The notes under the pieces: generated by a model
Database searches by the model: none
What the model was told of the DNA's origin: nothing
The model's input: the letters and a program-made list of their open reading frames with translations, nothing else
Origin: Chromatiales bacterium
Lineage (GTDB): Bacteria; Pseudomonadota; Gammaproteobacteria; Steroidobacterales; GCA-2729495
Reading direction: 5' to 3'
Length of the DNA stretch: 35,723 bases
NCBI GenBank assembly: GCA_020831895.1
Contig: JAFIFS010000011.1
Coordinates: forward strand, 1-35,723
Position numbers and translations under genes: made by a program
Part shown: positions 24,874-30,717 of the stretch, one piece after another
Layout: each line of letters opens with the position of its first letter
Position numbering within the stretch: position 1 is the first letter of the stretch

Positions 24874-25665
24874 CTAGAGAACAGCCGCGCCTGAACCATG
24901 TGCCGCGCCCGCTATGCTGGCACACTCATCGTAGAAGGCCACGCCGCACCGGCCCCGCTTCGCATAAAGCATGGCCCGGTCGGCACTGCGGATGAGGGTA
25001 TCGGCGCTCGCACCATCATAATCGGGTCCCAGTGCGATGCCGATACTGGGCCGTACCCACATGCTGTGCCCCGCGATGGTCATGGGCGCGGAGACCACCT
25101 CCATCAGCTTGACGGCAAACTCGATCAGCTGTGGGCGATCGGGGCGTTGGGTCAGCAGGCAGGCGAACTCGTCACCGCCGAGGCGGCTCATCATGTCCTC
25201 GGCCCGAACGGCATGGGCGAGCCGCGCCGCGATGATCTTCAGCGCCTGGTCGCCGGCGTCATGTCCGTGCAGGTCATTGATTGGCTTGAAGCGATCGATG
25301 TCGATATACACGACTGCCAGCCGGGGGCCATTGGACGCCGCGGACTCTTCCAGCTGTTGCTGGAGGTGCTGCCGGAACCAGCGTCGGTTGGGCAGCTGGG
25401 TCAGGCAGTCAAGCAGGGCGACCTGCCAGGCCATGTACTCGTTGCTCGTCGCCTCGGCGAGCCGCGCACGGGCTTCAAGCAGTTCCGCCTGGGCGTGGGC
25501 CATGGCCCGCTCGAGGTTCTTCCGGTGCTCCAGTTCGCGGCTGAGGTTTTGCTGTAGCCAGCCCACCAGGGTCGCCTCCGGTGGTGGCGCACCCTCCGAG
25601 GTGAAGTCATCCTCCTGTCGAGCCAGGATGCTGACGCCATTTGTTCTGGTGAACGGTATGGACAT
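24874..25665 (-). CDS. Diguanylate cyclase (GGDEF domain)
   Basis: 263 residues, cytoplasmic. Residues 1-75 have no known sensor but include a coiled-coil helix (about 42-72, LEHRKNLERAMAHAQAELLEAR). The GGDEF domain spans about 78-250: DCLTQLPNRRWF, YIDIDRFKPINDLHGHDAGD, and intact GGDEF at 163-167 preceded by the product-inhibition site RAED at 154-157 (RxxD five residues before GGDEF). It should make c-di-GMP from two GTP and be feedback-inhibited. It is a single-gene unit with a 260-base upstream region; AAGGAGGAG just before ATG 25665 is a strong ribosome site. Confidence 0.93.
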   Translation of the reverse strand: MSIPFTRTNGVSILARQEDDFTSEGAPPPEATLVGWLQQNLSRELEHRKNLERAMAHAQAELLEARARLAEATSNEYMAWQVALLDCLTQLPNRRWFRQHLQQQLEESAASNGPRLAVVYIDIDRFKPINDLHGHDAGDQALKIIAARLAHAVRAEDMMSRLGGDEFACLLTQRPDRPQLIEFAVKLMEVVSAPMTIAGHSMWVRPSIGIALGPDYDGASADTLIRSADRAMLYAKRGRCGVAFYDECASIAGAAHGSGAAVL

Positions 25666-25871
25666 GATCAGCTGCTCCTCCTTGGGGGGAGTGCAACTCT
25701 GCCCAAGGTGGCTACTGGTGTCTGTTCGCCTGCCAACACAGCCAGGCTGCTCCGGGCGCTTTAGCTGCGCGGCAGGCGGTCTTCAATGCGCAGCCCTCGA
25801 GGTCAGTGCTTTATCGGAAACTCCCGCAGTGGATTCTCAGTCTTTCGGTGCTTCTCAAGGCGCCTGGGCGC

Positions 25872-25910
25872 AAAAAAAACGCCCGACCCTTGCGGGCCGG
25901 GCGCTCTTTT
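25872..25910. terminator. Bidirectional intrinsic terminator
   Basis: Hairpin 25880-25903 (CGCCCG-A-CCC, loop TTGC, GGG-C-CGGGCG) with eight A before it and CTCTTTT after it, so it can act both ways. On the minus strand it closes the PEP-CTERM-like frame that ends at 25928. The rest of 25666-25871 holds no gene, only the GGDEF leader. Confidence 0.8.
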
Positions 25911-25927
25911 CGCGAGGCCTTGGGCTT

Positions 25928-26107
25928 TTAACCCGTGACCTGGCCGCGGCGCACCCGGGCGAGGCCAATCAGGCCAAGGCCGAGCGCAACCAGCGGCGGT
26001 GTAGTCGGCGCGGGGACCGGCACGATGCTCTTGGTCAGCGAGAAGCTGGTGCTGAAGTCCACCAGGCTGTTCACCGTGATGCCGAGATCAAGCCCGCCGA
26101 GCCCGTG
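25928..26107 (-). pseudogene. PEP-CTERM-like sorting tail, N-terminal part lost
   Basis: The last ~55 codons read GLDLGITVNSLVDFSTSFSLTKS, then VPVPAPTTPPLVALGLGLIGLARVRR and a short end. This is the tripartite PEP-CTERM/VPxPA sorting signal: Pro motif, hydrophobic span, basic cluster, processed by exosortase-type enzymes at the inner membrane. The frame continues upstream to 26275 but into unrelated sequence, so the secreted body of the protein is missing. Truncation lies near 26100-26112, next to the left direct repeat of the accessory island. Confidence 0.65.
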
Positions 26108-26152
26108 ACTGGGCCTGTCAGAAAGTCTGTGTGTGCGGTGATTGCGATGACT

Positions 26153-26202
26153 TTGACCGTACCCCCTAACCCGAGCCATACGCGATGTGGGATTTCCCTG
26201 TT
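26153..26202 (+). repeat. Degenerate ~50-bp direct repeat, left copy
   Basis: Shares TTGACCG, ACCCC, CGAGCCAT, CGCGATG and TTCCCTGTT in the same order and orientation with 30634-30683; roughly 38 of 51 aligned positions agree with one gap. The pair brackets the toxin-antitoxin/SRAP/Fic block. Confidence 0.5.
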
Positions 26203-26359
26203 GTGTGGGCCAGGGAGTTTTGCCGACGAGTCTATGATCGCGCGAAGTTTCAGACCGGCGGCTGCGGCATAGCAAGGCCGATTATCCATGTCATCCCTGT
26301 ACTTTCCCTGAAAAACAGGAAAGGTGGACCGGAGACTGGTTCGCTGCAGACTCACCCCA

Positions 26360-26426
26360 CCGCCAGATATGTCAGATGCAAAAAAGCCCCTTCGCGGGGC
26401 TTTTTTGCATCTGACATATCTGGCGG
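26360..26426. repeat. 31-bp perfect inverted repeat with bidirectional terminator core
   Basis: Arms 26360-26390 and 26396-26426 are perfectly complementary over 31 bases around the loop TTCGC. The centre reads AAAAAAGCCCC-TTCGC-GGGGCTTTTTT, a textbook two-way intrinsic terminator, while the outer arms (CCGCCAGATATGTCAGATGC and its complement) go well beyond what termination needs. It lies between the broken PEP-CTERM tail and the PIN toxin gene. Confidence 0.9.
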
Positions 26427-26555
26427 AAAGAGCTGGAGACTCGAGCGCTCCGGTTCGCCAGATTGGCAGGGCCGATCTGGACAGCCGCAGGCGCCCCGCA
26501 GGGGTGAGCCGCTGTACCCAGCGGCGAATCACTAAACGAGTGTCCAAGTTACAAA

Positions 26556-26972
26556 CTAGCGGCCGATCAGCGCCAGCGCTTCCGTGGCGCGGAGGATCTG
26601 GATGTCGCGGAATGTGCCGAGGTCGAGCAGGTCGCGATCGCCGGAGACGATGAGCGAAGCATCGGCGCCGAGCGCGGTCGCAAGTACGACATCGTCGTCG
26701 GAATCGCGGCTGACGGGTTTCGAGAGCGAGGCCGGTGCGACAATTTCGGCAAGGCGCGCGTAGTCCTGCACGAGCTCGGTGGCGGAAAGTCCGGCGGGAT
26801 GAATGCGCGCGGCGAACTTAGCCCGGCCGATTACCTCGGCGAGCTCGGCGAGCAGCACGACACTGGTGCAAAGCGTGACGGTTCGCTCCCCTGCAAACTC
26901 GATCAGTCGGCGCGGCGGTCCTTGCCAGAGCAGTCCGGAGAGGATGGTGTTGGTGTCAGCGACGATCCGCAC
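26556..26972 (-). CDS. PIN-domain toxin of a type II toxin-antitoxin system
   Basis: 138 residues, cytosolic ribonuclease-type toxin. The PIN acid cluster is visible: Asp6 in VADTNTILSG, Glu in LLAELAEVI, Asp residues in SRDSDDDVVLATAL, and Asp in VSGDRDLLDL. This pattern fits the DUF132-type 'putative toxin component, PIN family'. It would cleave RNA in a Mg-dependent way unless neutralised. Its start overlaps the antitoxin stop by 17 bases, the usual antitoxin-first order, giving coupled translation. Confidence 0.9.
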   Translation of the reverse strand: MRIVADTNTILSGLLWQGPPRRLIEFAGERTVTLCTSVVLLAELAEVIGRAKFAARIHPAGLSATELVQDYARLAEIVAPASLSKPVSRDSDDDVVLATALGADASLIVSGDRDLLDLGTFRDIQILRATEALALIGR

Positions 26973-27210
26973 GGGCGCGGCGCTCGGCGCGTGCGGCGTT
27001 GATCTCGGCCTGAACTTCCTGGCTGGTCATCGGCGGCTCGTTCAAGGCATCGAGCTTTTCGAATGCTTCCCCGAGGCGCCGGACGGCGTCGTCGCGAGTG
27101 CGTTCCTCGCGGGCACTGAGGAAATCGACAAAATCCTCGACCTCGGCAAGCCGCGCCGGCGGCAACCTCTTGAGCTTTTCGAGCAGTGTCTTCTCGGCCT
27201 GAGCGTTCAT
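26956..27210 (-). CDS. Antitoxin partner of the PIN toxin (DUF2281-like)
   Basis: 84 residues. The N-terminal part, LLEKLKRLPPARLAEVEDFVDFLSAREE, matches the short helical motif of DUF2281-type antitoxins; the C-terminal half (EPPMTSQEVQAEINAARAERRARADRR) is basic and helical and probably wraps the toxin. No clear DNA-binding fold can be assigned. An AGAGGA site lies just before the ATG. It precedes and overlaps the PIN gene. Confidence 0.8.
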   Translation of the reverse strand: MNAQAEKTLLEKLKRLPPARLAEVEDFVDFLSAREERTRDDAVRRLGEAFEKLDALNEPPMTSQEVQAEINAARAERRARADRR

Positions 27211-27505
27211 GGCGCGATCCTCTGGCCTTAAATCCTACCACTCAGCGCGGCTTCCAGGTGGCTGTAGCGGCGGACGCCAGGGATATCGTTGCGCGCGGCC
27301 GACGCCGACCTGATTCCCATAGTCGCCGAGCAAGCCGGCCTTGAGTCCTCCCTGACCAGTGCCTGCTGCAGTGCCGCGTAATGCCAGCCACGGGGGGAGC
27401 TGAATTCCGGGGGTGCCGCTGGCCATGAGATCGAACAAAACACCTGGCCCAGTGCAACTAGGCCTGCTCGGTTCGGTAGCTCATGGGGCGACTCCGCCGC
27501 GCCGG
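27211..27505. other. Intergenic region without recognised gene
   Basis: Several short frames cross here but none has a recognisable product. One minus-strand frame (about 27235-27438) contains LFDLMASGTPGIQLPPWLALRG and GGLKAGLLGDYGNQVG, which reads like a broken protein segment; I could not assign it. It may be debris from an earlier gene in the island. Confidence 0.35.
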
Positions 27506-27534
27506 TTGCCTGGAATACGCCAATGGCGTATAGT
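27506..27534 (+). promoter_or_regulatory. Sigma-70 promoter with palindromic operator for the RelE-type locus
   Basis: -35 TTGCCT (27506-27511), 17-base spacer, -10 TATAGT (27529-27534). Overlapping spacer and -10 is the perfect inverted repeat ATACGCC-AAT-GGCGTAT (27515-27531), well placed for the antitoxin to repress its own promoter. The -10 ends only 8 bases before the toxin ATG, so the message is probably leaderless. Confidence 0.75.
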
Positions 27535-27542
27535 CAAGAACG

Positions 27543-27850
27543 ATGGCCACGTTCATCGAATCGTCTGTATTTGCCCGGGTCTGCTCCGCTTATCTGGACG
27601 ACGACGAGTACGCAGAGCTTCAGCAGCATCTGTTACTGAAACCTGAAGCAGGCCAGCTGGTTCCGGTGGAGTGCGAAAACTTCGATGGGCGCGTCCCGGT
27701 ATGGGTAAACGCGGCGGACTGAGGGTGATCTATTTTGTGCAGTACGAGCCTATGGAATTCTGGATGTTGACCATCTACTCCAAGGGCAGCGAATCAAACA
27801 TTCCTGGGTACCTGCTGCGCAAACTTGTAGAGGCTTTCCGAGATGGCTAA
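27543..27850 (+). pseudogene. RelE/HigB-type toxin, frameshifted
   Basis: From ATG 27543 the frame reads MATFIESSVFARVCSAYLDDDEYAELQQHLLLKPEAGQLV and then goes off, stopping at 27720-27722. A second frame supplies the rest: GSGGVRKLRWARPGMGKRGGLRVIYFVQYEP, FWMLTIYSKG, LLRKLVEAFRDG, to TAA 27848-27850. Together they make a full ~105-residue RelE-type mRNA interferase of the DUF1044-like branch. Adding one extra copy of GTTCCGG at 27660-27666 restores the expected LVPGSGGVRKLRW, so loss of one 7-bp tandem unit explains the break. The stop overlaps the antitoxin start (ATGGCTAA). Confidence 0.88.
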
Positions 27851-28157
27851 GAAACTGACTGGAGCGGCGTTGGCAAAGTTTGAGGCCGAACGCGACGTAT
27901 GGCAGGAGGTCCTTGATGGAGTCCGCGAGATCAAGTCAGAGAGAGGTAAGCGAACCGCTGTCGAGCCGGTTTCGCGGATAGTTAAGGCACGATTGAATAG
28001 TGGTTTGTCTCAGGCGGAGTTCGCGACCGTGCTTGGCGTGTCAAAGCGCACGCTCGAGCAATGGGAGCAGGGGCGGCGCAAGCCGTCTGGTGCTGCCCAG
28101 ACCCTGCTGAAGATTGCCGAACGCCATCCCGAGATTCTGCGTGACATCGCCGCGTGA
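27843..28157 (+). CDS. XRE-family antitoxin of the RelE-type locus
   Basis: 104 residues, intact. The N-terminal segment (FEAERDVWQEVLDGVREIK) is the toxin-binding part; the C-terminal XRE helix-turn-helix is LNSGLSQAEFATVLGVSKRTLEQWEQGRRKPSG. It should bind the palindrome at 27515-27531 and repress its own transcription. The ATG overlaps the broken toxin's stop by 8 bases; its stop overlaps the next start (GTGA at 28154-28157). With the toxin frameshifted, it survives as an orphan antitoxin-regulator. Confidence 0.9.
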   Translation: MAKKLTGAALAKFEAERDVWQEVLDGVREIKSERGKRTAVEPVSRIVKARLNSGLSQAEFATVLGVSKRTLEQWEQGRRKPSGAAQTLLKIAERHPEILRDIAA

Positions 28158-28597
28158 CCTTCACTGGATCGCACCGAACAGTGCGTTGCGTACCACCAGG
28201 CAACCGACTGGAAGCACTGAAGGGCAAGCGCTCTGGCCAGTTCAGCATCCGGATAAATGATCAGTGGCGAGTCTGCTTCAGACGGGCTGAAGCAGGCGCG
28301 GAAGAGTTCCTTATGCCCATGGGGCTTAGCCAGTATCGATTGGCCAAGGAAATCGACGTTCCGGCACAGCGCATCAGCGAGATCGTTTCCGGAAAGCGTG
28401 CGGTGACTGCGGACACGGACCTGCGCCTCTGCCGGTTCCTGTGTCTTTCCAGCGGCTATTGGCTGCGGGCGCATGCGGCACACGACACTGAAGTTGCCGA
28501 GCACCAGCTACGTCCCGTGCTGCGGAAGATCAAGCCGTGGGTTCCCAACGCGGCCCAACAAAGCGCGGCAGCGGACGACGCAGTCCGGCGCCGGTGA
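28154..28597 (+). pseudogene. HigB-HigA deletion fusion
   Basis: 147-codon open frame from GTG 28154. Residues 13-43 (VPPGNRLEALKGKRSGQFSIRINDQWRVCFRR region) are the C-terminal half of a HigB toxin; from about residue 50 it is HigA antitoxin (EEFLMPMGLSQYRLAKEIDVPAQRISEIVSGKRAVTADTDLRL region) through KIKPWVP. The HigB N-terminus, its last residues and the first ~15 HigA residues are gone, so one in-frame deletion fused a toxin piece to an XRE regulator. It is open and could be translated, coupled to the preceding antitoxin, but toxin activity is very unlikely. Confidence 0.82.
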
Positions 28598-28617
28598 CCG
28601 CAATCAGCAAGGCACTC

Positions 28618-28664
28618 ATCAGGGGAGTAGGTGCCGGATCACGGCACCTTCTTTCGCCCCTGAT
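28618..28664 (+). terminator. Nested hairpin, probable terminator of the antitoxin operon
   Basis: Inner hairpin GGTGCCG (28630-28636) / CGGCACC (28642-28648) with loop GATCA is followed by TTCTTTCG; an outer pair ATCAGGGG (28618-28625) / CCCCTGAT (28657-28664) encloses both. The inner stem plus T-rich tail fits intrinsic termination 33 bases after the fusion ORF; the outer stem is unusual. Confidence 0.5.
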
Positions 28665-28729
28665 GTAGACCCTGCCTGGCCAGAGTCAGTAACTGGACCC
28701 GGCCAGCAGAACCACTGAGAATCCCAGGC

Positions 28730-29392
28730 ATGTGCGGGCGCTATGTGACCAGGACCGAAGCAGCCATAGAGCGCTACTGGTCCGTCATCGAGCCATGGTC
28801 ACGGCACGTAACCAGCTACAACGTCGCACCCAGCCAGTCGGTGCCCGTCGTGGTATTGCGAGAGGTCCGCTCCGGTGCCTTCATGCGCTGGGGGCTGATC
28901 CCGCACTGGGCCAGGGGTGAGCCGCCCAAGTATCACACCATCAACGCCCGGGCGGAGACGGTCGAGACCGCACCCAGCTATCGCGGTCCATGGTCCAGAA
29001 GCCAGCGCTGCATATTCCCGGTCATGGGGTTTTACGAATGGCAGCAGACCGGAAGCAGCAAACAGCCATATTTCATCCGGCTGGCCGGGGGTGAGCCATT
29101 CGGCCTCGCGGGTCTGTGGGATACCTCCGTCAAGCCAGACGGTACCGCAGTAGAGTCATGCACGATCATCACCGTAGCGGCCAACCCCCTGGTCGCTGCG
29201 ATTCACGCCAAGGGCCGCATGCCTGCCATCGTCACGGCAGAGACGGCAGCAGCCTGGCTCGAAGGCAATCAGGATGATGCGCGACAGCTACTGACTGCAT
29301 ATCCGGCTGATCTCATGGATGCCTACCCGGTCAGCCTGCGGGTGAACTCACCCCGCAATGATGGTCCTGGGCTCATCGAAACCTTGGGCTAG
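28730..29392 (+). CDS. SOS response-associated peptidase (SRAP/YedK/HMCES family)
   Basis: 220 residues. MCGRYVTR places the catalytic Cys2 directly after Met; SYNVAPSQSVPVV, MRWGLIPHWA, INARAETV, CIFPVMGFYEWQ with the conserved Glu, and IHAKGRMPAIV with the conserved His complete the active site. The family forms a thiazolidine crosslink with abasic sites in single-stranded DNA, shielding them during replication. Length is normal and the gene looks intact. It stands as a single-gene unit between the toxin-antitoxin remnants and the convergent fic gene (3 bases between stops). Confidence 0.95.
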   Translation: MCGRYVTRTEAAIERYWSVIEPWSRHVTSYNVAPSQSVPVVVLREVRSGAFMRWGLIPHWARGEPPKYHTINARAETVETAPSYRGPWSRSQRCIFPVMGFYEWQQTGSSKQPYFIRLAGGEPFGLAGLWDTSVKPDGTAVESCTIITVAANPLVAAIHAKGRMPAIVTAETAAAWLEGNQDDARQLLTAYPADLMDAYPVSLRVNSPRNDGPGLIETLG

Positions 29393-29395
29393 CAG

Positions 29396-30520
29396 TCAAG
29401 TCGGCGGGTCGTTCAACTCGTAGCTGGTGCTGCGCCCGCCGGCATCCGATTTCCGCAGCAAGCCCCGCGTCAGCAGGTCGTTGATGTCGCGCAGCGCCGT
29501 GTCCGGCGAGCACTTCGCGATGGCCGCCCATTTGCTGCTGGTGAGCTTGCCTTCGAAGCCATCGAGCAGCTGGTTTAGCAGCTTCACCTGGCGCTCGTTC
29601 ATCGGCATACCAGCCAGACGCTGCCAGAAGCGCGCCTTGGCCAGGACCGCGTCGAGCGTGTGCTGCGCCTGATCGACCGCACGGCGCAAGGCCTCGAGGA
29701 ACCAGGCGAGCCACTCGGTGACATCAAGTGCCCCCTTTTGGCTGCGCTCCAGGATGTCGTAGTACGCTTGGCGGTCCCGCTGGATCTGCGCGGACAAGCT
29801 GTAGAAGCGCTGCGGGCTGGCCTCGGCACGCGCCAGCAGCAGGTCACCGATGGCGCGGGCGATGCGGCCGTTGCCGTCGTCGAACGGGTGCAAGGTGACG
29901 AACCACAGATGGGCGAGCCCCGCCTTGACGAGCAGTGGTTCCCCCGACTCTGCATTGACCCAGTCAAGAAACCGATACGTCTCGGCGTCCAGGTGCTCAG
30001 CCGGCGGTGCTTCGAAGTGCACGTACTGGCGGCCGATGGGACCGGACACTACCTGCATCGGACCGTTGGCGTCGTCGCGCCAGCCGCCGACCTTGATCCT
30101 GGAGAGTCCGGAGTACCCGGTTGGAAAAAGCGCGGCATGCCAGCCGAACAACCGCTCCCGGGTGACCGGAGCCTCGCAGTTGGCCGTGGCATCGAGCACC
30201 ATCTCGACCACGCCTTCGACATGCCGATCCACCGGCGCCAGGGCGCCAATGTCCACGCCCAGGCGACGGGCGATGGACGAGCGTACGGATTTGACGTTGA
30301 GTTGCTCGCCCTCTATCTCGCTGGTCTTGACCACGTCCTCGGTGAGCGCAGCCAGGCTCGCCTGATCGCGAAGCGCCATGCCGACATCGGCCAGACGCCC
30401 CAGCAGCAGGCCCTGCGCACGACTGACTTCGGCCATGGGTCCGGCCAGCGTCGCCAGATCGAAGCGCCAGTTCGGCCAGTCGCCCGCCTGCCAGATGTAC
30501 TTGTATTCGCCGCCCTTCAT
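29396..30520 (-). CDS. Fic-family AMPylase with DUF4172 domain and winged helix
   Basis: 374 residues from MKGGEYKYIWQAGDW (ATG 30520). Residues 1-85 form the DUF4172-type N-domain carrying the inhibitory motif TSEIEG (66-71), which matches (S/T)xxxE(G/N) of self-inhibited class II Fic proteins. The Fic motif HPFDDGNGR lies at 211-219, with all catalytic residues present; the beta-hairpin flap is near 150-165. The C-terminal ~70 residues (NQLLDGFEGKLTSSKWAAIAKCSPDTALRDINDLLTRG) form a winged helix, suggesting DNA binding or autoregulation. It should transfer AMP to a protein hydroxyl; target unknown. Confidence 0.93.
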   Translation of the reverse strand: MKGGEYKYIWQAGDWPNWRFDLATLAGPMAEVSRAQGLLLGRLADVGMALRDQASLAALTEDVVKTSEIEGEQLNVKSVRSSIARRLGVDIGALAPVDRHVEGVVEMVLDATANCEAPVTRERLFGWHAALFPTGYSGLSRIKVGGWRDDANGPMQVVSGPIGRQYVHFEAPPAEHLDAETYRFLDWVNAESGEPLLVKAGLAHLWFVTLHPFDDGNGRIARAIGDLLLARAEASPQRFYSLSAQIQRDRQAYYDILERSQKGALDVTEWLAWFLEALRRAVDQAQHTLDAVLAKARFWQRLAGMPMNERQVKLLNQLLDGFEGKLTSSKWAAIAKCSPDTALRDINDLLTRGLLRKSDAGGRSTSYELNDPPT

Positions 30521-30633
30521 GCGGAGATTATGGGTCGCAATCTCCGCAAGCACAAGTTATTGGCCGCATATTATGCAGCGATAGAGTGCGTCAATCGCCG
30601 CAAGGAGAGCACCAGCCGGACCGCTAGTTCCCG

Positions 30634-30683
30634 TTGACCGGACCCCGGTCATTCGAGCCATGCGCGATGCAGGGGTTCCCTGT
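30634..30683 (+). repeat. Degenerate ~50-bp direct repeat, right copy
   Basis: Partner of 26153-26202 (see there); same orientation, sharing CGAGCCAT-x-CGCGATG and TTCCCTGTT. It lies between the fic promoter side and the CheB-CheR stop, that is, at the right edge of the accessory block. Confidence 0.5.
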
Positions 30684-30717
30684 TTGATCCTTTCCCCAAG
30701 ACAGCCCGGCCTGGTGC

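Larger units (their letters stand above)
26108..26555. other. Gene-free junction segment with repeat and long palindrome
   Basis: No credible gene. From left to right it holds a stretch GGGCCTGTCAGAAAGTCTGT that could be an element terminus, a ~50-bp direct repeat partner at 26153-26202, an imperfect hairpin near 26311-26332 (CTTTCC…GGAAAG), the 31-bp palindrome at 26360-26426, and about 130 bases without features before the PIN gene stop. Base composition is less GC-rich than the neighbouring core genes. Confidence 0.5.

Noticed and set aside
25820-25850. TTCCGATAA on the minus strand, like a sigma-28 -10 element, upstream of the GGDEF gene
   Set aside because: No TAAA-type -35 at the required distance.
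28553-28559. GCCCAAC matching the RYYYAAC half of integron attC sites, near toxin-antitoxin genes
   Set aside because: No matching GTTRRRY partner downstream at attC distance and no integrase gene, so an integron cassette array is not supported.
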